NCBI GenBank assembly: GCA_002506595.1
Contig: DAXV01000010.1
Coordinates: 1-7,232, forward strand
Reading direction: 5' to 3'
Source of the DNA: Acidilobaceae archaeon UBA158
GTDB taxonomy: Archaea > Thermoproteota > Thermoprotei_A > Sulfolobales > Acidilobaceae
DNA: 7,232 nt
In this document: piece by piece, positions 1 through 6,162 of the stretch
Layout: every line of letters starts with the position of its first letter
How positions within the stretch are numbered: the stretch's first letter is position 1
The notes under the pieces: model-generated
What the model saw: only the letters and a program-made list of their open reading frames with translations
The model's database searches: none
What the model was told of the DNA's origin: nothing
Made by a program: the position numbers and the translations under genes

Positions 1-125
1 TTTAAGCATTCAGACCTTTAAAACCTTACCCCTAGAAGGGATGAGACTTGCCTTTATTTTGTCAAATAAAAAATGCAAAATCCTTTTTTTAATTAAAACT
101 ATGTAAATATTTTAAATAATTATCC

Positions 126-149
126 ATTGTTAACCGGGGGGTTAACAAT
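126..149. repeat. Perfect inverted repeat, 10-bp arms, GGGG loop
   Basis: The arms are ATTGTTAACC (126-135) and GGTTAACAAT (140-149), an exact reverse complement around GGGG (CCCC when read on the minus strand). It lies about 75-100 nt beyond the stop codon of the glycosidase and is the only GC patch in the AT-rich stretch 61-222. Read as RNA it would form a stable stem-loop at the 3' end of the glycosidase mRNA. Read as DNA it is a dyad that a dimeric regulator could bind, lying just upstream of a leftward TATA-like element (109-117). No T-run follows it directly on the minus strand, so it does not look like a bacterial intrinsic terminator. The symmetry is seen directly; any function is inferred. 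Confidence 0.8.
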
Positions 150-184
150 AATTTATTACAACAATACAAACTACATTAATAATT

Positions 185-200
185 TAATACAAAAATTAAA
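185..200 (-). terminator. Possible T-rich terminator of the glycosidase gene
   Basis: On the minus strand, 23-38 nt after the stop codon of the GH15 gene, there is a T-rich tract containing TTTTT (plus-strand A run at 191-195). Archaeal RNA polymerase commonly terminates at such oligo-T tracts without a hairpin. The surrounding DNA is AT-rich everywhere, so the assignment is weak. Confidence 0.3.
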
Positions 201-222
201 TCTATTTTATATATTATGTTAT

Positions 223-2052
223 TTAGCTATTCATTAAATAAACATAAGTCTTTAGAAGCTCTGCATGACTCCATAGCAAAGGTGTTACTGAAACTGGAGA
301 ACCGTCAAAAGGACTTATTTGTTCCGGTAATAAACCTGTAGGCGTTGAAAATCCTTCAACCCATTTAATTAGTTTTCTTGCTTCTTCTAATTTATTCGTT
401 TTAATATAATATTGAGCTAACCACATTGTAGTAACAATCCAAGGATTTCCAGGTATATTATCATAATTTCCTTGCAATCTTTGATAATAATCATTTTCAT
501 ACCTAGCTAAACCGCCAGTTGTATTAACCCATAAAGCTTCTTTTATTTTATTAATACTTGAAACAACAGTATCATCGTTTGGATCTAAAACATCAAATAT
601 TGTTATTCCCATTATGCTTGAATCTACAGTTTTATCATATCCTATAATATTCCCATTATCTATTATTATACTTTTATAATATACTTTCCTTTCTTTATCA
701 AACATATGCTCTTTTAATGATTTAGTCATATCCTTATAAATTCTTCCCCATTTTTCTTCATTATTCCAATCTCCTAAATACTTAGCAAGTAATGATGCAG
801 ACTTTAACCCTGCTATTACAGATGAAATTGTATATGTGTGGACACCTAATTTTTCTTCCCATAAATCATAAGACATTAAAGGTAATTTCAATTTCTCATC
901 TATGAATTCGGATAGAAAGTTCGCTGCTTTTTCTATAGTTTCATAATAATCTCTTAACGAATCGTAATCCTTTGTCTTTATGAAATGAATATAATATGTA
1001 TATAAAGATGTTGAAGTTTCATCTTCTTGTATATTAAGTGAATTTTTAGTTTTAGAAGTCCATGGATGCCATGTGCTTCCATAAGTTCCATCTGCATTAT
1101 ACTTTTGATATAAATAACCTTCTTCAGTAAATAATTTATTAAATAATAAGTCATAATATTTATTTGTAAAAGATGAATACCCAGCAAGATCTAATGATAG
1201 TGCTGTTAAGGAAGCATCTCTAGGCCATATGTAAGCATATGTATCTAAATTAAACTTTAATATGCTTGTATCCAATGAAGCTGGAATTTCCCCACTTTTA
1301 CCTATGTGACCTATAATTACAGCTATACTTTGTTTCACCAACTTATTATCAAATCCATCTGATACATCTTTCCAATACCTTATATCCCTTTCCATATGTC
1401 TGCTAGCTTCATTTTTAATTATATTTAATTTCTTAGATACATCATTATAATTATTTCCTGCAATAATATATAAATAAAAATCTTTAGATGCTATTGATAT
1501 TGCTGAATCAACAGATCCTTGAGATATCGGATTTTTTGACAAGATACCATCATTACAATCGTTTATTACCGTACCTTGATCTCTTCTACCTATAGTATAT
1601 TCATACAATTGCTGTGAAGAAGAAATAATAAACCATGTATTTTGTTTATAATGTATGATTGAATCAGTTAAAGGATCGTAAAGAGCTGTGTCTCCTACAT
1701 CGTTGCCATTTAATCTAAAATCATTATAAAAAATAACCCTATATAGGCCATCACCATTTATTTTAACTTTTCTAATTATAGCAGGATAAGACATAGATAT
1801 AACATCTTTAATTTCAATAGTTGTCTTATCTTTTATTGCCTTTACGTTTACACTTAATCCTTCCATACTTATTGTTTTATCCCAAGATTCGAGCCATTCA
1901 AAGCTTCCGTCTTTCCAAATGCCAACACGAAACATTCCATTTAATGATTGATTATATTGTTGTCCCAGATATGGATAATAAATAGACTTTAAATAAAAAT
2001 TTGAATCATAAAGTGCTGCAATTTTTCCATTACTTAAAAATCCAATTCTCAT
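223..2052 (-). CDS. GH15 family glucoamylase-like glycosidase
   Basis: A 609-residue protein of the archaeal/bacterial GH15 type, predicted to release glucose from the non-reducing ends of alpha-glucans or malto-oligosaccharides. The N-terminal beta-sandwich domain spans about residues 1-225, with SNGKIAALYD and IYYPYLG typical of archaeal glucoamylases. An (alpha/alpha)6 catalytic barrel fills about 235-605. In the barrel, YIWPRDAS (274-281) is the conserved substrate-binding stretch, YDLWEE (395-400) carries the likely catalytic acid, and LLPEQISP (574-581) carries the likely base, Glu577. GNPWIVTTMWLAQ (535-547) and PLLWSHAE (591-598) complete the family pattern. There is no signal peptide or membrane segment, so it should be cytosolic, perhaps degrading stored glycogen. 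The ATG at 2052-2050 fits the promoter position and the family's N-terminus. GH15 also contains archaeal trehalases, so the substrate is not settled, but the N-terminus looks closer to glucoamylases. Length is complete and no frameshift is seen. Confidence 0.9.
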   Translation of the reverse strand: MRIGFLSNGKIAALYDSNFYLKSIYYPYLGQQYNQSLNGMFRVGIWKDGSFEWLESWDKTISMEGLSVNVKAIKDKTTIEIKDVISMSYPAIIRKVKINGDGLYRVIFYNDFRLNGNDVGDTALYDPLTDSIIHYKQNTWFIISSSQQLYEYTIGRRDQGTVINDCNDGILSKNPISQGSVDSAISIASKDFYLYIIAGNNYNDVSKKLNIIKNEASRHMERDIRYWKDVSDGFDNKLVKQSIAVIIGHIGKSGEIPASLDTSILKFNLDTYAYIWPRDASLTALSLDLAGYSSFTNKYYDLLFNKLFTEEGYLYQKYNADGTYGSTWHPWTSKTKNSLNIQEDETSTSLYTYYIHFIKTKDYDSLRDYYETIEKAANFLSEFIDEKLKLPLMSYDLWEEKLGVHTYTISSVIAGLKSASLLAKYLGDWNNEEKWGRIYKDMTKSLKEHMFDKERKVYYKSIIIDNGNIIGYDKTVDSSIMGITIFDVLDPNDDTVVSSINKIKEALWVNTTGGLARYENDYYQRLQGNYDNIPGNPWIVTTMWLAQYYIKTNKLEEARKLIKWVEGFSTPTGLLPEQISPFDGSPVSVTPLLWSHAELLKTYVYLMNS

Positions 2053-2070
2053 ATTCCCAATCTCAAATAA

Positions 2071-2079
2071 TTATATAAA
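2071..2079 (-). promoter_or_regulatory. TATA box of the glycosidase gene
   Basis: The minus strand reads TTTATATAA here, centred about 23 nt before the ATG at 2052. Archaeal transcription starts roughly 25 nt after the TATA centre, so the mRNA would begin at or next to the start codon. The bases before the ATG (GAGATTGGGAAT) hold no good Shine-Dalgarno motif. Both points suggest a leaderless transcript separate from the upstream operon. Confidence 0.55.
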
Positions 2080-2093
2080 AAGCACAAATAAAA
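2076..2093 (-). terminator. Possible T-rich terminator of the pheS-pheT-mptA operon
   Basis: Just after the mptA stop codon the minus strand carries two T tracts, TTTT-ATTT and TTTTT, separated by GTGC. They could end the operon transcript in the 49-nt gap. They overlap the TATA box of the next gene, so termination and initiation signals would share the same bases. This is weak evidence in AT-rich DNA. Confidence 0.3.
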
Positions 2094-2101
2094 GTCTATA
2101 T

Positions 2102-2974
2102 TTATAAATTATTACATAATTTTTTACAGTCTAAAGCAGGTAAGCTGCCTTTATTCCCCTCAGAATATGCGTAGACATTATGAGGATGTATGCTTTCAAG
2201 ACTAATTGCTTCAGCTTTTATTATCGTGTTTTCTGGTAGTGATTCTGATAAGCATCTCAAACCTCTAATTGCATCTCTTACAACATCTTCAACAAACTTT
2301 GGATTCTTATGAGCGCTTATAACTAAATTAGCTTCTTGCATCCTTTTAAGCAATGTAAATGCTGGGGCAGAAAACGCATTTGATAAACATCTTGCCATAT
2401 CTTCTATTCTTATCATATAATTTTCTTCAGTTTCTATTGTTCCATAAAGCAATACCTTTTGACTATGGCTAGGAGATAATGTATTAGAATTAATAACAGA
2501 TGAAATAGTTGATTGTGCGCTTGGACAAGTAGTCATTCCGTATAATCCAACAGTTATTGACCATCTTTTATGATTTAGATCACCATCGACACTAATCAAT
2601 ACCTCTACCGGTTCCATTTCTGATAAATCATTAAATTTAATTTCTACCCCATATTTTGTTTTAGCCTCTACCCTTGCTGTTTTAGCATATGAATGTAATC
2701 TTAACAAAGTATTATGAATTTTTTCTAAATAATATTCTATGCTTTTTGCCTTAGTAGGGAATTCCATATCTTCAGGTAATGCCTCAACATTTCTAGATAA
2801 ATGCGCACCTTTTTTATCTTCAGGTATTTCAACATATGCGTTAATTTCTAGGTCAATTGGCATAATACCAAGAGGAGATTCAATATAAACTCTTTTCCAT
2901 AAACCCCTAAAACCAACCCTTTTTATTGGAATTGTATAATTTGGTTTTAAATCTTGTATTTCCAATTGCTTCAC
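2102..2974 (-). CDS. mptA: GTP cyclohydrolase, MptA/FolE2 (type IB) family
   Basis: A 290-residue protein of the COG1469 family. Archaeal MptA is an Fe(II)-dependent enzyme that opens GTP to 7,8-dihydroneopterin 2',3'-cyclic phosphate, the entry to methanopterin-type cofactors. The related FolE2 makes dihydroneopterin triphosphate, used for folate or 7-deazaguanine tRNA bases. Visible family marks are RVGFRGL (19-25), KKGAHLSRN (54-62), DLNHKRW (132-138), the catalytic-cysteine motif TTCPSAQ with Cys150, SHSQK (169-173), AHKNPKFVEDVVR (221-233) and SLESIHPHN (258-266). Cys150, together with conserved His and Glu residues, should hold the active-site metal. The motif is CPS where bacterial FolE2 commonly has CPC. 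The longest frame starts at GTG 2974, overlapping the pheT stop by 4 nt. A TTG at 2965, with GGTGA five bases ahead, may be the true start. It is the last gene of the pheS-pheT operon. Family assignment is firm; MptA versus FolE2 product is inferred from the archaeal setting. Confidence 0.9.
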   Translation of the reverse strand: MKQLEIQDLKPNYTIPIKRVGFRGLWKRVYIESPLGIMPIDLEINAYVEIPEDKKGAHLSRNVEALPEDMEFPTKAKSIEYYLEKIHNTLLRLHSYAKTARVEAKTKYGVEIKFNDLSEMEPVEVLISVDGDLNHKRWSITVGLYGMTTCPSAQSTISSVINSNTLSPSHSQKVLLYGTIETEENYMIRIEDMARCLSNAFSAPAFTLLKRMQEANLVISAHKNPKFVEDVVRDAIRGLRCLSESLPENTIIKAEAISLESIHPHNVYAYSEGNKGSLPALDCKKLCNNL

Positions 2975-2975
2975 C
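2971..2975 (-). promoter_or_regulatory. Shine-Dalgarno overlapping the pheT stop, for mptA
   Basis: The minus strand reads GGTGA, which contains the TGA stop of pheT, followed by AGCAA and then TTG (2965-2963). This copies the pheS/pheT junction, where GGTGA, AAAT and ATG follow each other. The motif favours a TTG start for mptA over the GTG at 2974, because that GTG lies inside the Shine-Dalgarno motif and has only weak purine sequence upstream. Confidence 0.5.
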
Positions 2976-4581
2976 CTAATTCTAACTCTGCAAAAACAAT
3001 TGGATATTCTAAATTAAATTTCTCTAATATGTATGGACTGACTTCTCCAAAAGATCCAATTATTTTATCTTTTACAATAACATCTGCAGATCTTCCTTTA
3101 ATTAGATATTTGTTTGATGAATCGGCTATTTTAAAATCAATACCAAGGAGTTTTAATAAAGCATAAACAACTGATTGTATATTTTCATAGGATAAGCTTT
3201 CATCCATTATAGCTATGCCTATTTTTTCTTTATCTATTGGAACATTATTTTGCTTTTCAACAATTTTTCCTATTTCAAATATCTTAATAGGCTTACTAGA
3301 TTTAACATTATTTTTCATAGCCTGAATTATAGAAATAAATAAACTAGGCCTCAAAGAATTGAAATCTGTTGTAACTGGATTTAAGACTTCTATATAATTT
3401 TGTTCTCCTAAATCTTGTAGAGTTTTTAAGCTAACCAAGGTTAAGGATTGTATTTCAGTGAATCCTAAGCCTATCATAATGTCTCTTATTTTTCTCTTTA
3501 GAATCGTTAGATCCATTAATGACCCCTTAAGCATAATTTTAGGTCTATTTGGTATAATATTATTGTAACCTATGGACATAGCTATATCTTCAACAAGATC
3601 AATATCTCTAATTATATCTGCTCTAAATGGAGGAATAATAACTTTTAATTTTTCCTCGTCTATCTCAACATTATATCTCATCCTTAGTAGATGATCAGCT
3701 ATCTCATTTATACTTAATTTTTCTCCTAAAATATTATTTACATAATCCTTAGTAACAATTACTTCTTCCTTTGACATTAAAGGAGTAATTTTTATATCAT
3801 TTTTGTTAATAATCTTAACTTTTCCTATCTTAACATTGTCTCTTTCAGCTAGATTAGAAACTATTATATCTAATGTTTTGTTAACATAGTAAAAATCAGT
3901 TCCAGTGACATCTATGAAAAGATCTTTAGTTTTCTCATCCAACCTTGTTATATTGGAATTTATAACTGGAGGCAATGATATTATATCATTTGAAGAAATA
4001 ATCGCAGGATGCTTATTATTTAAAAGACTTATGTTTCCATATTTAATGCCTTGCTCTGTTTCCTTCAATACTTCCTCTATCGTTTTATAATCATTTGAAT
4101 TTAGAGGAATCATTTTAGCAGATATAGGAGCATCTTTATAAACAAGCTTATTAGAAGGAATTTTTCTTAGGTCATGAATTCCTATTGCAACCTTTTTCCT
4201 TTTCCTACCAATTCCTTCATGCAATTTTTCTTGAAATTGAATAAGTTCAGGTAAAAATTCGTTATCCAAATTTACATTATATAATATTGCTGCAGAAATT
4301 ATTGGTCTAGAAGCAGGTTCTTCATTTATTAATTCAAAATTAGTGTTTTCAATGTAATAATCTTTAAATCCTTTCTCCTTATTACTTAACCCTTTTACTG
4401 CTCTAGCAATACCTTCTCCTATATACATATCTGGTCTATCTGGATTAATTTCCACTTCAAGCTGATTTTGCTCGTTTATGTTGGATTCACATTTTAATGA
4501 AAACAAAGCCTCCCTTAACGAATCCATATTCAATCCTGTTAAGCTCAAAATCCTATTTGGATTGAATTTCAAAACAGGCAT
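2971..4581 (-). CDS. pheT: Phenylalanyl-tRNA synthetase beta subunit
   Basis: A 536-residue beta chain of the alpha2beta2 enzyme that attaches phenylalanine to tRNA-Phe. The B3/B4 editing domain, which clears mischarged tyrosine, covers about 80-255 and shows GIGRKRKKVAIGIHDL (123-138) and DVTGTDFYY (224-232). The B5 domain (about 270-345) ends in PPFRADIIRDIDLVEDIA (317-334) and GYNNIIP (338-344). The catalytic-like B6/B7 region (about 350-536) carries LNPVTTDFNSLRPSL (400-414), KIFEIGKIV (433-441) and GSFGEVSP (509-516). As in other archaeal and eukaryotic beta chains, there is no N-terminal EMAP-like tRNA-binding domain and no C-terminal anticodon-binding (FDX-ACB) domain, which explains the length below the ~800 residues usual in bacteria. 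The ATG at 4581 lies 4 nt after the pheS stop with a good Shine-Dalgarno. The stop TGA overlaps the reading frame of mptA. No damage is seen. Confidence 0.96.
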   Translation of the reverse strand: MPVLKFNPNRILSLTGLNMDSLREALFSLKCESNINEQNQLEVEINPDRPDMYIGEGIARAVKGLSNKEKGFKDYYIENTNFELINEEPASRPIISAAILYNVNLDNEFLPELIQFQEKLHEGIGRKRKKVAIGIHDLRKIPSNKLVYKDAPISAKMIPLNSNDYKTIEEVLKETEQGIKYGNISLLNNKHPAIISSNDIISLPPVINSNITRLDEKTKDLFIDVTGTDFYYVNKTLDIIVSNLAERDNVKIGKVKIINKNDIKITPLMSKEEVIVTKDYVNNILGEKLSINEIADHLLRMRYNVEIDEEKLKVIIPPFRADIIRDIDLVEDIAMSIGYNNIIPNRPKIMLKGSLMDLTILKRKIRDIMIGLGFTEIQSLTLVSLKTLQDLGEQNYIEVLNPVTTDFNSLRPSLFISIIQAMKNNVKSSKPIKIFEIGKIVEKQNNVPIDKEKIGIAIMDESLSYENIQSVVYALLKLLGIDFKIADSSNKYLIKGRSADVIVKDKIIGSFGEVSPYILEKFNLEYPIVFAELELG

Positions 4582-4585
4582 ATTT

Positions 4586-4590
4586 TCACC
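4586..4590 (-). promoter_or_regulatory. Shine-Dalgarno overlapping the pheS stop, for pheT
   Basis: The minus strand reads GGTGA, preceded by AA, four bases before the pheT ATG. The TGA is the stop codon of pheS. Ribosomes finishing the alpha chain would release directly on the beta-chain initiation site, which suits the equal stoichiometry of the two subunits. Confidence 0.75.
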
Positions 4591-6022
4591 TTACCTTAAA
4601 GGATCTCAGAAAATCATAGTTTGTCTCATATAATAATCTTATATCGCTTAAACCTAATCTTGCCATAATTAATCTTTCAACCCCCATTCCCCATGCGCCA
4701 ACTTTATAATCGATGCCTGCCATTTCCAATACTTCAGGCCTAAATAATCCTGCGCCGAATAACTCAATCCACTTATCGTTTATTTTCGCATAGCCTTCAA
4801 CGCTGGGTTCAGTAAATGGGAAATATCCTGGTTTAAACTTTATTTCTATCCCTAGTCTATCCCCAAACTCCTTCAAAAAACCTAACAAATCCCTAAAATT
4901 ATAATCATAATCACCCATTATTCCATCTAATTGATGGAATTCCGGTAAATGAGATGCATCAATTACATCACTTCTATATACTTTACCTATTGTAAAGAAT
5001 CTTACCGGAGGTATAGGTTTATTTAACAATAACCTGGCAGATACAGATGTTGTTTGACTTCTTAAAACATATCTCGATGATATATCAGGATTAAATTTAT
5101 ACTTCCATCCAAGCTCATGTATTCTCGATACCCTCTCTACAATTTCTTTCATATTATTTAAATTAGCATTCGTTGGATCCTTAATCCAGAGAGTATCATG
5201 AATCTCTCGAGCCGGATGATCTTGAGGTTGAAATAGCATATCAAAATTGAAAAGCTCTATTTCTACTAATGGGCCTTGCGCTTCTTTAAATCCTAATTCC
5301 TTCATTATATCTTTTAATTCCTCTATAAATTCAACAAAGAAATGCTTCCTAGCTGGATATATAGTTGGGGGTTCAGATCTAATATCATATTCTCTTAATT
5401 TTAAGTTCCTCCATAAACCCTTTGCTAATAATTCATGATCCAATTTTGATGTTAATATTTCCACTCTATTTATTGCATCTTCTTTAACTATTACCTTAAT
5501 TTCCTTAACATAGTCTTCACTTATAAGACCCCTTGAAATGAATTCTTTTTCCAAGTTTTTATCAAAACTCATATTTTTAAGTGCTTCTACTATTTCATTA
5601 ATTTTTTTTATTGCCTCATTATAATCTATTTTTAATATTATTTTACCTTCATTTAAATCTATTATTTTCAGCTTTTTTGCTTGGCCTATAGCAATGTTTG
5701 CTTCCTCTCCTAACTTATTTTTAATAAAGCTAATATCAACAGATTTATTTTCTTTAAAGAATTTAATTAATTTTTCTTCTGGCAATCCTTCTTCTAATGC
5801 TTTCTTGCCTTTTTCTGATAATTTAAAAATTTTTTTATTATTTTCAACTATTTTTAATAATTTTTTCGATTCTAACAATCTCAATATACTTGCTAATTTG
5901 CTTTTATCTATGTTAAGTATTCTTTCTCCATCATCTAGATTAAATTCTTTTATTTTTTTATCGCTTAAAGTCTTTAAAACATAATATTCACTTTCGCTTA
6001 CTCCTATTTTTTCTTCCCCCAA
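4586..6022 (-). CDS. pheS: Phenylalanyl-tRNA synthetase alpha subunit
   Basis: A 478-residue catalytic alpha chain of the class II phenylalanyl-tRNA synthetase. The N-terminal ~200 residues are lysine-rich and look like the winged-helix modules of archaeal and eukaryotic alpha chains (for example 10-75, with SKLASILRLLESKKLLKIVE near 41-60), which contact tRNA. The catalytic core follows: motif 1 region with FNFDMLFQPQDHPAR (258-272), motif 2 with FFTIGKVYRSD (342-352) followed by HLPEFHQLDG (358-367), the phenylalanine-pocket region FKPGYFPFTEPS (396-407), and motif 3 GAWGMGVERL (442-451). Length is normal for archaea. The start is TTG at 6022. It is supported by AAGGTG eight bases upstream, and no ATG occurs in frame before residue 151. 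It is the first gene of the pheS-pheT-mptA operon. The start is set by context; the function is certain. Confidence 0.96.
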   Translation of the reverse strand: MGEEKIGVSESEYYVLKTLSDKKIKEFNLDDGERILNIDKSKLASILRLLESKKLLKIVENNKKIFKLSEKGKKALEEGLPEEKLIKFFKENKSVDISFIKNKLGEEANIAIGQAKKLKIIDLNEGKIILKIDYNEAIKKINEIVEALKNMSFDKNLEKEFISRGLISEDYVKEIKVIVKEDAINRVEILTSKLDHELLAKGLWRNLKLREYDIRSEPPTIYPARKHFFVEFIEELKDIMKELGFKEAQGPLVEIELFNFDMLFQPQDHPAREIHDTLWIKDPTNANLNNMKEIVERVSRIHELGWKYKFNPDISSRYVLRSQTTSVSARLLLNKPIPPVRFFTIGKVYRSDVIDASHLPEFHQLDGIMGDYDYNFRDLLGFLKEFGDRLGIEIKFKPGYFPFTEPSVEGYAKINDKWIELFGAGLFRPEVLEMAGIDYKVGAWGMGVERLIMARLGLSDIRLLYETNYDFLRSFKVR

Positions 6023-6030
6023 CTTTTTGA

Positions 6031-6036
6031 CACCTT
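6031..6036 (-). promoter_or_regulatory. Shine-Dalgarno deciding the TTG start of pheS
   Basis: The minus strand reads AAGGTG, then TCAAAAAG, then TTG GGG GAA GAA. The motif matches the archaeal anti-Shine-Dalgarno core GGTG and the 8-nt spacing is favourable. This is the main reason for accepting the rare TTG as start. Confidence 0.7.
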
Positions 6037-6064
6037 AATTCAATATATATCCATAAAATTGTCC

Positions 6065-6127
6065 TATTAAATTATTTTTATCTAAATTACTAATTAATCT
6101 ATTTTCTGTATAAAATTTTATTATAAA
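6065..6127 (-). promoter_or_regulatory. Promoter region of the pheS-pheT-mptA operon
   Basis: The 140-nt gap upstream of pheS has several TATA-like elements on the minus strand: TTTATAA (6127-6121), TTTTATA (6115-6109) and TTTAATA (6071-6065). The last would give a leader of about 20 nt that just includes the Shine-Dalgarno; the first two would give leaders of about 60-75 nt. The gap is AT-rich throughout, so I cannot choose between them. I see no T-box-like or leader-peptide structure that would sense phenylalanine. Confidence 0.35.
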
Positions 6128-6162
6128 TTCTATTTTAAAGTAAAGAGTTTACTAGGCTTGAA

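Larger units (their letters stand above)
1..222. other. Non-coding left-edge region
   Basis: No convincing gene lies here. The segment has two parts. Positions 1-60 are richer in G+C than the surroundings and contain a short stem (CCCT at 30-33 with AGGG at 37-40, loop AGA). Positions 61-222 are very AT-rich apart from a GC patch inside the inverted repeat at 126-149. On the plus strand there is a run of seven T at 84-90. On the minus strand there is a TATA-like element at 109-117 that would fire leftwards. The region therefore holds the 3' end of the glycosidase transcript and possibly the control region of whatever lies to the left. A minus-strand ATG at 9-7, preceded by AAAGGT, could be the start of a gene leaving the window, but only three codons are visible. 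Confidence 0.5.

Noticed and set aside
1..60. Possible C/D box small RNA (ATGAGA on plus, CTGA on minus)
   Set aside because: The C-like and D-like boxes are on opposite strands, and neither strand shows a proper C box (RTGATGA) with a matching D box at a usual distance.
2..106. Open plus-strand frame running in from the left edge and ending with TAA at 104-106
   Set aside because: About 34 codons with no recognisable motif. It runs through the T7 tract and AT-rich non-coding-like sequence, so I could not support it as the end of a real gene.
2971..4581. pheT considered as truncated because it is far shorter than bacterial PheT
   Set aside because: The start, stop and all archaeal B3-B7 landmarks are present. 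The missing EMAP-like and anticodon-binding domains are normally absent in archaeal beta chains.
5694..5984. A 96-codon open frame on the plus strand opposite the start of pheS
   Set aside because: Its Phe/Ser/Leu/Asn-rich composition is what the complement of a lysine- and isoleucine-rich coding region gives. It overlaps the conserved pheS frame and has no ribosome site or known motif.
6023..6162. Searched for a tRNA gene, leader peptide or riboswitch-like structure upstream of pheS
   Set aside because: No cloverleaf, phenylalanine-rich short frame or extended stem was found; the gap is plain AT-rich DNA with TATA-like elements.
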